Position numbers and translations under genes: made by a program
Origin: Methylomonas sp. UP202
GTDB taxonomy: Bacteria; Pseudomonadota; Gammaproteobacteria; Methylococcales; Methylomonadaceae
Length of the DNA stretch: 64,000 nt
Reading direction: 5' to 3'
Assembly: GCF_029910655.1 (NCBI RefSeq)
Contig: NZ_CP123897.1
Span: forward strand, 2,469,547 to 2,533,546
The notes under the pieces: model-generated
Databases searched by the model: none
What the model saw: the letters and a program-made list of their open reading frames with translations, nothing else
What the model was told of the DNA's origin: nothing
Shown: piece by piece, positions 52,043 to 61,227 of the stretch
Numbering within the stretch: the first letter of the stretch is position 1
Layout of the letters: the number at the start of each line of letters is the position of its first letter

Positions 52043-52549
52043 ATGACTGATACCCTGGATATTCAGCGCTTGATCGTCCGCTACGACGCAGAGCTGCGGC
52101 GCGTCATGTTCAGGCGCTGCGGTTGCTGGGACATGGCGGCCGACATCGTTCAAGAAACCTATCAGCGCATGCTGAGCGGCGACCTATGGCGTGCGGCCGA
52201 CAATCCGCGAGCGCTAATGCATCGGATCGCGGCCAATCTTGCGACCGATTACGAGCGGCGCGATGCGGTGCGCGACCGATACTTGGCTAAATCCGACGAA
52301 TTACCGGATTGGGTAGCGGAGACCGAAGCGCGCCAGCCGGACCGTCTGTTAGCGGCCCGCCAACGCCTGGGGCGCTTGGCGGCTGCAGTGGAAGGCTTAC
52401 CGCCGAAATGCCGAAGAGTCTTCGAGATGCGAAAATTCGAAGAGTTGAGTCAGGCGGAAATCGCCGAGCGCTTGGGCATTTCGCGTAACATGGTCGAAAA
52501 ACATTTGCGCAATGCCTTGCTGGCGCTGCAGCAAGTCGATGATGATTAG
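52043..52549 (+). CDS. fecI: ECF RNA polymerase sigma factor, FecI-type
   Basis: 168 residues from ATG 52043. Sigma region 2 (about 8-75) has AADIVQETYQRMLSGDLW and PRALMHRIAANLATDYERR. Region 4 (about 110-165) has LPPKCRRVFEMRKFEELSQA and ISRNMVEKHLRNAL, the FecI-type ending. It is followed by a FecR anti-sigma/sensor and a FecA-like receptor, the cell-surface signalling order. It directs polymerase to the receptor gene when the receptor is occupied by its siderophore. Confidence 0.9.
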   Translation: MTDTLDIQRLIVRYDAELRRVMFRRCGCWDMAADIVQETYQRMLSGDLWRAADNPRALMHRIAANLATDYERRDAVRDRYLAKSDELPDWVAETEARQPDRLLAARQRLGRLAAAVEGLPPKCRRVFEMRKFEELSQAEIAERLGISRNMVEKHLRNALLALQQVDDD

Positions 52550-52606
52550 TGTTCCCGGTGTTGCCGCTTATCGCCTATTGAATTTCGGGTTTTAACCTTT
52601 CTAACC

Positions 52607-53557
52607 ATGCCCGCACCCGCCCAAAACTCCGCGACAATTCGTGAACAGGCCGCCGATTGGTGGGCGCGTCTGGATGGCGGAAGCTTGGACGAAAACGAGC
52701 TTAAGGAATTTCAGCGCTGGTTGAATGCGTCTTTGGAGCATCGTTTGGCCTATAGCGAACTTGAAAATTTGTGGGGCGAACTGGATGGTTTGGCAAAGGT
52801 TGAGACGTCGGTGGCGTCGAAGTCGAAACCGCCGGCTAAGCGGGCTCTCGCTCCGCTGATTTTCGGATTGGCGTTGGCCGCAAGCTTGTCGGCGATCTGG
52901 CTCAGTCCTTACTTACAACTCTGGAACGCCGATTTGCAGACCGGTCGCGGCGAGATTCGCAGCTTCACGCTCAGTGACGGTTCCACGGTGCATTTGAACC
53001 GCGCATCCGCCCTCGATATTCAAATCGATGAAACGCGCCGTGAATTGCACTTGCTGCGGGGCGAGGCGGCGTTCGAGGTCAGTCCGGACCGCAACCGGCC
53101 GTTTCGAGTTTACGCTGGCGGCGGCAGCGTCACCGCGTTGGGCACCGCGTTCAACGTCAAATTGGCCGAGGATGGCGCCGAAGTCACGGTGACCGAACAC
53201 CGCGTGCGAGTCGAACTCGGCAACGGCCGACAAACGGCCGAGATCGACGAAGGCCTGGCGGCCGGTTACGATGCAGAACACGGGCTGAGTCAAGCAAAAG
53301 CGGCCGACATCGGCGCCGCGACCGCTTGGCGCCGCCACCGATTGGTTTTTCAGAATCGTCCGCTCGACGAAGTCGTCGCCGAACTGGCTCATTATTACCC
53401 TGGCGTCTTGCTGGTTCAGGACGCCGACCTTCTCCAACGCCGGGTCAACGGCGTGTTTCGGATCGACGATCCACTCGCCGCGATTGCCGCGCTGGAAACC
53501 GCGCTGCAATTGCATACTACCCGCTTCGGCGACTATCTGATTTTGCTGCATCGTTAA
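52607..53557 (+). CDS. fecR: FecR-family anti-sigma/transmembrane regulator
   Basis: 316 residues. The N-terminal cytoplasmic DUF4880-like region (about 8-55) has AADWWARLDGG and FQRWLNASLEHR. One TM helix lies at about 85-105. The periplasmic FecR domain (about 115-215) has GEIRSFTLSDGSTVHLN, ELHLLRGEAAFEV and FRVYAGGGSVTALGTAFNV. An STN-like C-terminus reaches 316. It passes the receptor signal to the sigma factor encoded just upstream. Confidence 0.9.
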   Translation: MPAPAQNSATIREQAADWWARLDGGSLDENELKEFQRWLNASLEHRLAYSELENLWGELDGLAKVETSVASKSKPPAKRALAPLIFGLALAASLSAIWLSPYLQLWNADLQTGRGEIRSFTLSDGSTVHLNRASALDIQIDETRRELHLLRGEAAFEVSPDRNRPFRVYAGGGSVTALGTAFNVKLAEDGAEVTVTEHRVRVELGNGRQTAEIDEGLAAGYDAEHGLSQAKAADIGAATAWRRHRLVFQNRPLDEVVAELAHYYPGVLLVQDADLLQRRVNGVFRIDDPLAAIAALETALQLHTTRFGDYLILLHR

Positions 53558-53638
53558 AAAATTTCCCGACCTCCTGTTTTGGCTGACTAGTGCGTCATAG
53601 CTGTTACTAATCGTTAAAACACTTGGAGAGGGAACACA

Positions 53639-54103
53639 ATGTCAGTGCACGATACCTTTAAAACCGCCAGCGTGCTGTTGGTTGTCGGCTCGGCGGTAGC
53701 CGGAGGCGCCGTTGCCGAATCAGCGGTCCGCGAATACCGGATCGCGGCGGGGCCGCTTGCGGTTGCGTTGAATCAACTGGCCGAAGTCGGCGGCCTGCAA
53801 CTGATTTACGATGCCGAAATCGCCAACGGTTTACGCAGCGGCGGATTATCCGGTCAATTTTCGCCGGAGGCGGCATTGTCAAAGCTGTTGTCCGGAAGCG
53901 GCTTGACTTACCGTTTGACCGCCGACGGCAACGTGCTGATTCAACGCCAGGCGCTCAACCAGCGCGATGAGCCGACCGCGTTACCGGCGATTAACGTCGT
54001 CGGTAAATCCAGCAATCCGTTTTTTTTGAGGGCGAAGATCCTTATAACACCGACTATAACCGCCACAACGCTACCACCGCGACCAAGACCGACACGCCGT
54101 TGA
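53639..54103 (+). CDS. FecA-type TonB receptor, N-terminal part (frame breaks at poly-T)
   Basis: 155 codons before a stop caused by a frame change at the 8-T tract (54020-54027). Signal peptide about 1-27. Secretin/TonB short N-terminal (STN) signalling domain about 32-100 (AAGPLAVALNQLAEVGGLQL, YDAEIANGLRSGGLSG). A plug lead-in INVVGKSSNPFF follows. After the T tract the true continuation (EGEDPYNTDYNRHNATTA) lies in another frame and joins the open frame ending at 56046. The STN domain is what contacts FecR, so the receptor was built for signalling. Confidence 0.75.
   Translation: MSVHDTFKTASVLLVVGSAVAGGAVAESAVREYRIAAGPLAVALNQLAEVGGLQLIYDAEIANGLRSGGLSGQFSPEAALSKLLSGSGLTYRLTADGNVLIQRQALNQRDEPTALPAINVVGKSSNPFFLRAKILITPTITATTLPPRPRPTRR
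54020..54027 (+). repeat. 8-T homopolymer at receptor frameshift
   Basis: With 6 or 9 Ts the receptor would be one 2.4-kb reading frame. With the 8 Ts present here it is split. It is either a phase-variation tract or a sequence or indel error. Confidence 0.8.
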
Positions 54104-56046
54104 TGCAAACGCCGCTGTCGGTCAAAGTCGTGCCGAATGCGGTACTGAAAGACCAACAGGCCATCACGATCGATCAGGCGCTGAGAAATGTCAGCGGCGT
54201 CAGCAACGGCTTGGGCGGCAGCGGCACTTTCTTCATCCGGGGTTTCGGCAGTTATATTAACTATCGCGACGGGGTGTTGAGTCAGGACGAGTACGCTCAC
54301 ACCGAGGATTTGGAAAACGTGGAACGGGTGGAAGTGCTGAAGGGCCCCGGCTCCATACTTTACGGCCGGACCGAACCCGGCGGCATCGTCAACTTCGTCA
54401 CCAAGCAACCGCTGGATACACCGTATTACAGCCTGCGCCAGCAATTCGGTTCGTTCGATCTGTATCGGACCAGCGTCGATGCGACCGGGCCTCTGAATGC
54501 CGACAAGAGTCTGGCCTACCGCTTCAATTTGGGCTACCAAAGCAATCATACTTTTCAGGAATTCGGCGGCAACGAGCGCTTGATGGTCGCGCCGACCTTA
54601 CGCTGGAATATCAGCGACAAAACGGTGTCCACGATCAAGTTGGAATACAGCGACATCAAGGAATTCGGCAACGGCACCGTGCCGAGAATGGGCAACCGCC
54701 CGGCGCCAATCGCTCGCGAGCGGAATCTGGGCGATGCCTGGAACTATCAGCAAGACGAATACGTGATGCTGGCGCTGCACACCGAGCACGCCTTCAACGA
54801 CCGCTGGAGTCTAAGGCACCGCTTCAATTTCAAGAATTACAATCTGACCATGTCGGCGATTCACGGATCGGTCGCCGATCCGGCGACCGGCGATGTCGGC
54901 CGGGCATTTTTCGGTTCGAATACCGACGGTCAGGACTATCAGTACAATTTTTTCAATGCGCTGGAATTGAACGGCAAATTCGATACGGCGTTTTTGAAGC
55001 ACAATCTGCTGATTGGCGGCGACTACTACCGCACCGATTATCGGGTTTCGATGGCCGGATTCGGGTTTAACGGCGATTTGTACGACACCAGCAATATCTA
55101 CCGGCCGACTCACCGCGCCACTCCGCCGACACTGTTGCCGACCGACGTGACCTATTCGAACTCAACCGTACCCTGGTTCGGCTTGTACGCCCAGGACCAA
55201 ATCGAATTGCCTTACCATTTTCATGTGATGGCCGGCCTGCGCTATGACAATGCCAATGTGATTTACAGCAGCTACGGGGAGTTTGGTTCGGGCCAGTCGC
55301 CCGAACAAACGTCGGAGCGGGTATCGCCGCGCGGCGGCGTGGTCTGGCAACCGATACCGGAGTTTTCGCTTTACGGCAGTTACACCGAAAATTTCGGGGC
55401 GCCGAATTTTTGGGGGCGCGACGGTAAGCCGCTACCGGCCCAAACCGCCGACCAATGGGAAGTCGGTGCAAAAACCGAATTGTTCGACGGCCGTTTCAGC
55501 GCGACGCTGGCTTACTACGACTTGACCAAGCGCAACGCACCTATCGCGACCTATCTGGCCTTATCGCGCGCGGTGGGCGAAGCGGAAACCCGCGGCATCG
55601 AATTCGACGTCAGTGGGGAGATCGTTCCTGGCTGGAATGTGATCGGCGCCTATTCCTACATGCCGTTCGCCAAAAGCATCAAGGACGAAACCGATCCGAC
55701 CGTGGTCGGCAACCGCTTGAACAACGCGCCCAAGCACAACGGCAGTTTGTGGACGACCTACGAATTTCAGCAGGGCGAGTATTTGAAGGGTCTGAAATTC
55801 GGTGCCGGCATGCAGGCCGTCAGTCAACGGGAAATCGGTTATTACGAGGGCGCCCAGGCGCCGGGCTACGTGACGATGAATCTGATGACTAGCAAGGCTT
55901 GGCAGGTCGGCAAAACCAAACTGACGGCCCAACTTAACGTCGACAACTTGCTGGATAAAACCTATTACCAGTCGATTTACAGCTACGGCCCGACCTATTA
56001 CGGCAATCCGCGTACCTTCATGGGGGCGGTTAAAATCGAATATTAA
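54100..56046 (+). CDS. FecA-type TonB-dependent siderophore receptor, plug and barrel (C-terminal part)
   Basis: About 648 residues in the frame that continues the STN fragment. The plug (about 1-125) has TPLSVKVVPNAVLKDQQA, RNVSGVSNGLGGSGTFFIRG and VEVLKGPGSILYGRTEPGG. A 22-strand barrel follows, with NVDNLLDKTYYQSIY near the end and the terminal aromatic EY. It is typical of hydroxamate or mixed siderophore receptors (TonB-siderophor family). Expressed on its own from 54100 it would lack a signal peptide, so function needs the upstream frame restored. The sigma/anti-sigma pair upstream probably controls it. Confidence 0.85.
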   Translation: MMQTPLSVKVVPNAVLKDQQAITIDQALRNVSGVSNGLGGSGTFFIRGFGSYINYRDGVLSQDEYAHTEDLENVERVEVLKGPGSILYGRTEPGGIVNFVTKQPLDTPYYSLRQQFGSFDLYRTSVDATGPLNADKSLAYRFNLGYQSNHTFQEFGGNERLMVAPTLRWNISDKTVSTIKLEYSDIKEFGNGTVPRMGNRPAPIARERNLGDAWNYQQDEYVMLALHTEHAFNDRWSLRHRFNFKNYNLTMSAIHGSVADPATGDVGRAFFGSNTDGQDYQYNFFNALELNGKFDTAFLKHNLLIGGDYYRTDYRVSMAGFGFNGDLYDTSNIYRPTHRATPPTLLPTDVTYSNSTVPWFGLYAQDQIELPYHFHVMAGLRYDNANVIYSSYGEFGSGQSPEQTSERVSPRGGVVWQPIPEFSLYGSYTENFGAPNFWGRDGKPLPAQTADQWEVGAKTELFDGRFSATLAYYDLTKRNAPIATYLALSRAVGEAETRGIEFDVSGEIVPGWNVIGAYSYMPFAKSIKDETDPTVVGNRLNNAPKHNGSLWTTYEFQQGEYLKGLKFGAGMQAVSQREIGYYEGAQAPGYVTMNLMTSKAWQVGKTKLTAQLNVDNLLDKTYYQSIYSYGPTYYGNPRTFMGAVKIEY

Positions 56047-56057
56047 GCGGAAATCGG

Positions 56058-56086
56058 CCAGCCGGGCGGGTTCGCTGCCCGGCTGG
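56058..56086. terminator. hairpin between convergent receptor and prfC genes
   Basis: The 10-bp perfect stem CCAGCCGGGC/GCCCGGCTGG (56058-56067, 56077-56086) has a 9-base loop. There is no clear T tract, so it may be a weak bidirectional terminator. Confidence 0.5.
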
Positions 56087-56093
56087 TGGCGCA

Positions 56094-57668
56094 TTAAAGT
56101 TCTCTGGTGGCGCTGAAATGAATGTCCGGCCAGCGCTCCTCGGTCAGTTGCAGGTTGACCCGGCTGGTCGCCAGATACACCAAATAACCGCCGCCGTCCT
56201 CGGCCAGATTTTCGAAAGCCTTGTTTTTAAACTCTTCCAGCTTGGCCGGATTGGTCGAGCTGATCCAGCGCACGGTGTTGATTGGCGAAGCGTCGTAGAC
56301 GCATTCGACATTGTATTCGTGCTTCAAACGGTGGGCGGTCACGTCGAACTGCAGAATACCCACCGCGCCCAGAATTAAGTCGTTGTTTTTAAGTGGTTTG
56401 AATAGCTGGGTCGCGCCTTCCTCGGTCAATTGCACCAAACCTTTTTGCAGCGCCTTAGCCCGCAAGGGATCCTTCAACACCACGCGGCGGAACAGTTCCG
56501 GCGCGAAGTAGGGGATGCCGCCGAATTTCAAGTTTTCGCCCTGGGTGAAGGTGTCGCCGACCTGAATGGTGCCGTGGTTATGCAAGCCGATGATGTCGCC
56601 GGGATAGGCTTCCTCGACGTTTTTGCGGCTATCGGCTTGAAAGGTGATCGCATTGGCAACCTGGATGCTCTTGCCGATCCGCACGTGGTGCATCTTCATG
56701 CCTTTGTCGAACTTGCCGGAGCTGATGCGCATGAAGGCAACCCGGTCGCGGTGAGCCGGGTCCATATTGGCCTGGATCTTGAACACGAAGCCGGTGAATT
56801 TATCTTCGCTAGGCTCCACCAAGCGTTGCTCGGCTTGGCGCGGGCGCGGCGGCGGCGCGTATTCGGCGAAGGCGTCCAGCAATTCGACGATGCCGAAGTT
56901 GTTGATCGCCGACCCAAAAAACACCGGCGTCTGCTCGCCGCGTAAATATTTGGCGTGGTCGAATTCGTGGCTGGCACCCTTGACCAGATCGATTTCGTCG
57001 CGCAATTCGTCAGCCTGCAGGCCGAGCAACTCGTCCAAATGCGGATTGTTCAAGCCCTTGATCAGCGTGGAATCGGCGATCTTACCGCCATGCTGCGGGT
57101 TGAACAGCAAAATCTCGTCTTTGTATAGCTGATAAACGCCCTTGAAACGTTTGCCCATGCCGATAGGCCAGGTCATCGGCGCGCATTCGATCTTCAACAC
57201 GCTTTCCACTTCGTCCAATAGCTCGATCGGCTCGCGACCCTCGCGGTCCAGCTTGTTGATGAAGGTCAGGATAGGCGTATCGCGCAAGCGGCAGACTTCC
57301 ATCAGCTTGATGGTCCTGTCCTCGACACCCTTGGCGACGTCGATGACCATCAGCGCCGAATCGACCGCGGTCAGCGTGCGGTAAGTGTCTTCCGAGAAGT
57401 CTTCGTGGCCCGGCGTATCCAGCAGATTGACGATGGCGCAGTTGTGTTCGAACTGCATCACCGACGTGGTGACCGAAATGCCTCGTTCCTTTTCCATCTC
57501 CATCCAGTCCGAAGTCGCATGCCGCGCGGCCTTGCGGCCTTTGACCGAACCGGCCAGCTGAATGGCGCCGCCGAACAGCAGCAGTTTTTCGGTGATGGTG
57601 GTTTTGCCGGCGTCGGGGTGGGAGATGATGGCAAAAGTGCGTCTACGCTTGTATTCGGTGGCTTGCAT
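56094..57668 (-). CDS. prfC: peptide chain release factor 3 (RF3)
   Basis: 524 residues, full length. GTPase motifs: [20 protein letters not shown] (G1), RGISVTTSV (switch), [15 protein letters not shown] (G3) and FINKLDREG (G4). C-terminal RF3 segments include [26 protein letters not shown] and [18 protein letters not shown]3 removes RF1 or RF2 from the ribosome after peptide release. It stands alone on the minus strand. The 57669-57947 gap upstream holds nothing supported beyond its promoter. Confidence 0.97.
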   Translation of the reverse strand: MQATEYKRRRTFAIISHPDAGKTTITEKLLLFGGAIQLAGSVKGRKAARHATSDWMEMEKERGISVTTSVMQFEHNCAIVNLLDTPGHEDFSEDTYRTLTAVDSALMVIDVAKGVEDRTIKLMEVCRLRDTPILTFINKLDREGREPIELLDEVESVLKIECAPMTWPIGMGKRFKGVYQLYKDEILLFNPQHGGKIADSTLIKGLNNPHLDELLGLQADELRDEIDLVKGASHEFDHAKYLRGEQTPVFFGSAINNFGIVELLDAFAEYAPPPRPRQAEQRLVEPSEDKFTGFVFKIQANMDPAHRDRVAFMRISSGKFDKGMKMHHVRIGKSIQVANAITFQADSRKNVEEAYPGDIIGLHNHGTIQVGDTFTQGENLKFGGIPYFAPELFRRVVLKDPLRAKALQKGLVQLTEEGATQLFKPLKNNDLILGAVGILQFDVTAHRLKHEYNVECVYDASPINTVRWISSTNPAKLEEFKNKAFENLAEDGGGYLVYLATSRVNLQLTEERWPDIHFSATREL

Positions 57669-57947
57669 GCGGTTTTAGGTCGGAAAAATCAATAACGTTC
57701 GCTGGAGGTCGTGCGACACAGTGGCCAGAAACCTCCGCGCGTAACAGCGTATTGTATCTTAATTTGCAGCAAGTCCGGTTCGAGCGCGGCGGTTTCGACG
57801 CTGAGAGGCCGTGAAATGCGACGATTGCTCGGGATTCGGTTTCCGTTTGATTGACGCTTAAGCCGGGCGTCGGCAGCGACGCGGAAGATGCGGAGAATCA
57901 GGCGGCGAGCGCTTCCGGGGCGCGTAGCGTTCGGCGCCCAGGCAAGC

Positions 57948-58172
57948 TCAGTCTACCCATTCGTAAATTTCGGTCAGTAGCGGATCGCATTTACAGCAAT
58001 TGCCGCTGGAACAGTTCGAGCCGTTGCCGCTCAGTCTGACCTTGCCTTTACTGATCCATTTGCCGAGCATGCCGCGTAATGCGTCGGCGTCCATATGGAA
58101 ATGCAGGACCATGTCGTTCAGCGTGGCGCGTTGCCGCTGCTGTAAATAACCGCGCAGGTCGGACAGGATCAT
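57948..58172 (-). CDS. feoC: FeoC-like winged-helix iron-sulfur protein
   Basis: 74 residues. Winged-helix N-terminus: ILSDLRGYLQQRQRATLNDM, HMDADALRGMLGKW. A cysteine cluster CSSGNCCKC lies in the wing, the FeoC hallmark that may bind an Fe-S cluster. Its start overlaps the feoB stop (58169-58172), so it is translated with feoB. It probably regulates or stabilises FeoB. Confidence 0.85.
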   Translation of the reverse strand: MILSDLRGYLQQRQRATLNDMVLHFHMDADALRGMLGKWISKGKVRLSGNGSNCSSGNCCKCDPLLTEIYEWVD

Positions 58173-60475
58173 GGCGGAACTCCTTCGGTTTGGTGAGTGC
58201 CGACGTAGCGCAGGCCGGCCAATATGCCCAGAAATACCAGTGTCAGTCCGCTCAACCAGCTTAAGCTTGCTTGAGGATGCTGGTCGTAAGTCATGATTTG
58301 GTAAAACAAAGTCGCGGAAAGATAGGCGACAAAGGTGGTCCAGCAGACGGTAAACAGCGCCCAGCCGCCGTTGGTTTCCTTGTAGATTGCCGCCGTCGCG
58401 GCCACGCAGGGCGCGTAAAGCAGGATGAAGACTAAGTAGGCGAAGGCGCCGATTTTGCCGTCGAAATGACTTTGCATGACCGCGAAGGTATCCAGTTTAA
58501 CCTGTTGTTTCTCGGCGGCTTCGGCTTGGTCGGCACTGGTCGCGATACCGAGGCCCAACGGGTCCAGCAAGCGATCGGCGACCGCGGCCAAATTGTCGGG
58601 GACGGTTTGCAACGCTTCGCGCAATGCGGTGCCGAGGTCGAATTCGGCATCCTCGCTGTTATCCGCGCCGGCCGCCATTTGGCTGTAGAGAGCGTCCAAG
58701 GTGCCGACCACGGCTTCCTTGGCCAACACGCCGGTAAAAATACCGACCGTCGCCGGCCAGTTGTCTTCGGCGATGCCGAGGGGGCCGAACAGCGGCGTCA
58801 GCGACTTGCCGATACCGCTCAGTATCGATTGGTCGCTGTTTTCGCGGCCGAAACTGCCGTCGCTGCCGAGCGAATTCAGTACATTCAGCACCAGAACCAT
58901 CGGCACGATGATTTTGCCGGCGTTGACGATGAAGGTTTTCAGACGCTCCCAGGTTTTGGTGTAAATGCCTTGCAGCGTCGGCAGGTGATACGCGGGCAGT
59001 TCCATCAGAAACGGGGTGGGGGCACCGCGCAACAAGGTATGGCGCATGATTAGGCCGGTCGCGACCGCGACGGCGATACCGAATAAGTAAAGTCCGAAGA
59101 CCAGATTTTGGCCGCCGACCGGAAAAAAAGCCGCCGCGAACAGCGCATACACCGGCAGTCTGGCGCCGCAAGACATGAACGGGTTCATTAAATTGGTCAG
59201 AACCCGGTCGCGTTGGTTGTCCAGCGTTCGGGTAGCGATTATGGCCGGCACGTTGCAACCGAAACCGACAATCATTGGCACGAAGGATTTACCGGGCAGA
59301 CCGAGGATGCACATAAAACGGTCCATTACGAAGGCGGCGCGCGACATGTAGCCGGAGTCTTCCAACGCCGACAGGAAAATGAACAGAAAGCCGACGATGG
59401 GAATAAAGGTCGACACAACTTGGATGCCGCCACCGATGCCGTTGCAAATCAAAACCACCAACCAGGCCGGCCACTGCCAGCCGGTGAGTTGCGCGCCGAG
59501 GCCGTCCACCAGCAACGCACCGACCGCTTTATCGAAAAAATCGACAAAGGCGCTGCCGATGTTGATCGTGAACATAAACATCGCGTACATCACCAGTAGA
59601 AACACCGGGATGCCGAGAAAGCGATTGAGCACCACGCTGTCGATTTTGTCGGTGGTACTGCGCGAGACTTCGTTGAGTTTGCAAACCGCGGCCTGCACCA
59701 GTTGATTGACTAGACCGTAGCGCGCGTCGGCGGCGAGGATGTCGATTTCGTCGCCGGTTTCGGCTTCGATCCGTTCGCGTAGCCGATTGACCAAGGGCAA
59801 CATATCGGGGCCGGCGAAGCGTTTTGCCAGCGTGTCGTTTTCCAACAGCCGCAATGCCAACCAGCGGTTGTCGCATTCCGGATGGATTGGCAATCGTGCT
59901 TGCAATTCGGCGACCGCGCTTTCCAGTTCGGCTTGGTATTGGACTTGCAGGTTCGGGGTTGGCGCATCGAGACAGGCCGCGCTGACGATGTCGCGCAACT
60001 CTTTGATGCCGCTGCCGGACGCGGCGGTGACCGGCACCACCGGGCAGCCTAGGCGATGGCTCAGTGTTTCAATGTCAATTTTGATGCCGCGTTTCTTGAC
60101 CGCGTCCATCATATTCAACACGACGATCATCGGTACTCGCATCTCCAGCAATTGCGAGGTCAGATACAGGTTGCGTTCGATATTGGCGGCGTCGATGATG
60201 TTGATGACTAAGTGCGCCTGACGCGACGCGACATAGTCGCGCGCGACTTTTTCGTCGAGAGAGATACTGTCGTCGTCGGATTCCAGAGAGTAGGTGCCCG
60301 GCAAATCCACCAGTTCGATGCGCTTACCTTGGTGGCGGTATTCGCCGGTCTTTTTCTCGACGGTCACGCCGGGCCAGTTGCCGACTTGTTGGCGCGAGCC
60401 GGTCAGCACGTTGAATAGCGTGGTCTTGCCGCAATTGGGATTACCGACGACGCCGACGATGAAATCCGCGCTCAT
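58169..60475 (-). CDS. feoB: ferrous iron transporter FeoB
   Basis: 768 residues. N-terminal G domain: G1 GNPNCGKTTLFN at about 12, LPGTYSLESDD (G3), LNMMD (G4 region). A helical linker follows. The membrane domain has two Gate-type cores (VMYAMFMFTINIGSAFVDFF, FVPMIVGFGCNVPAI with the metal-path Cys, TWERLKTFIVNAG and LGTALREAL linker). The C-terminal helices end near the ATGA overlap with feoC. It imports Fe(II) across the inner membrane. It overlaps feoA by four bases at its start. Confidence 0.97.
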   Translation of the reverse strand: MSADFIVGVVGNPNCGKTTLFNVLTGSRQQVGNWPGVTVEKKTGEYRHQGKRIELVDLPGTYSLESDDDSISLDEKVARDYVASRQAHLVINIIDAANIERNLYLTSQLLEMRVPMIVVLNMMDAVKKRGIKIDIETLSHRLGCPVVPVTAASGSGIKELRDIVSAACLDAPTPNLQVQYQAELESAVAELQARLPIHPECDNRWLALRLLENDTLAKRFAGPDMLPLVNRLRERIEAETGDEIDILAADARYGLVNQLVQAAVCKLNEVSRSTTDKIDSVVLNRFLGIPVFLLVMYAMFMFTINIGSAFVDFFDKAVGALLVDGLGAQLTGWQWPAWLVVLICNGIGGGIQVVSTFIPIVGFLFIFLSALEDSGYMSRAAFVMDRFMCILGLPGKSFVPMIVGFGCNVPAIIATRTLDNQRDRVLTNLMNPFMSCGARLPVYALFAAAFFPVGGQNLVFGLYLFGIAVAVATGLIMRHTLLRGAPTPFLMELPAYHLPTLQGIYTKTWERLKTFIVNAGKIIVPMVLVLNVLNSLGSDGSFGRENSDQSILSGIGKSLTPLFGPLGIAEDNWPATVGIFTGVLAKEAVVGTLDALYSQMAAGADNSEDAEFDLGTALREALQTVPDNLAAVADRLLDPLGLGIATSADQAEAAEKQQVKLDTFAVMQSHFDGKIGAFAYLVFILLYAPCVAATAAIYKETNGGWALFTVCWTTFVAYLSATLFYQIMTYDQHPQASLSWLSGLTLVFLGILAGLRYVGTHQTEGVPP

Positions 60476-60705
60476 AATTTCTCGATCAATAATACCGAGG
60501 CTTCGTTTTTGCGGAGCGACAGCGAGAAGCCGCGAATTTTAATCTCGACCGGGTCGCCCATCGGCGCGAAGCGGGTAATGGTAAATTCAGTGCCCGGCGT
60601 CAAGCCCATGGCCAGAAGCTTTTTGCGGTAGACCCCGCCTGACTGGTCGAATCCGACGATGCGGCCCGTATCGCCGGCCGCGAGCGCTTTCAGATAGGTC
60701 GACAT
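60472..60705 (-). CDS. feoA: ferrous iron transport protein FeoA
   Basis: 77 residues, SH3-like fold: LKALAAGDTGRIVGFDQSGG, KKLLAMGLTPGTEFTITRFA and IKIRGFSLSLRKNEASVLL. A small cytosolic partner of FeoB. First gene of feoABC, with a possible Fur site just upstream. Confidence 0.95.
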   Translation of the reverse strand: MSTYLKALAAGDTGRIVGFDQSGGVYRKKLLAMGLTPGTEFTITRFAPMGDPVEIKIRGFSLSLRKNEASVLLIEKL

Positions 60706-60719
60706 GTTATAAGCTTATT

Positions 60720-60738
60720 AATAACTGTTCTCATTAAG
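60720..60738 (-). promoter_or_regulatory. possible Fur box upstream of feoA
   Basis: AATAACTGTTCTCATTAAG (plus strand) lies 14 bases before the feoA start and partly matches the Fur consensus GATAATGATAATCATTATC, best in the TCATTA half. Iron repression of feoABC is expected from the family. Confidence 0.35.
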
Positions 60739-60788
60739 CCGCAATATAACACACGGTCACGGCAATGTAACAAGCGGATGTCGATAAT

Positions 60789-61217
60789 TCAGATTAACTT
60801 ACGGGCCGCAGTCCTGGGTGCCGAGAAAATGGCCGAAATGTCCTTGACGAATTCCAGGCTGGCGCCACGCCGGCGGTCCGCCACTCGTTTATCCGCCAAC
60901 GCCTGTGTGGCTTGGTAAGTCTGGCGGCGATCATTGTGCCAATTGCGATTGTGATATTCCCGCACCAATACCAACTTGTTCTTGAAGCGTTGGCCCTTCA
61001 AGGATTTGATGGCTCTCAAGCCGACCTTGTCCGAGTCGATATGAACCAAACCATGGTATTCCAGTGTGTGGGTGGTTTTATCCAGAATGACCAGGATTTC
61101 CGCTTTCAGAATGCGCCCTCCGCCGAACAAAAAACGTCGTTTCAAGGCTGGAGCCACGTAGGCTTCCAGTTCCGATAAATGCGTGCTGGCGGGCACGTTA
61201 CGAATAAACAATATCAT
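60789..61217 (-). CDS. RRM-type RNA-binding protein
   Basis: 142 residues from ATG 61217, 10 bases after the SulP stop; an in-frame GTG at 61247 would overlap it. The N-terminal RRM fold (about 1-85) has an RNP2-like stretch LFIRNVPAS, an RNP1-like stretch EYHGLVHID and AIKSLKGQRFKNKLVLVREY. A basic Arg-rich tail follows (HNDRRQTYQAT, RVADRRRG). It probably binds RNA. The targets are unknown. It may be co-transcribed with the transporter upstream. Confidence 0.7.
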   Translation of the reverse strand: MILFIRNVPASTHLSELEAYVAPALKRRFLFGGGRILKAEILVILDKTTHTLEYHGLVHIDSDKVGLRAIKSLKGQRFKNKLVLVREYHNRNWHNDRRQTYQATQALADKRVADRRRGASLEFVKDISAIFSAPRTAARKLI

Positions 61218-61227
61218 CGCGAGCGTT

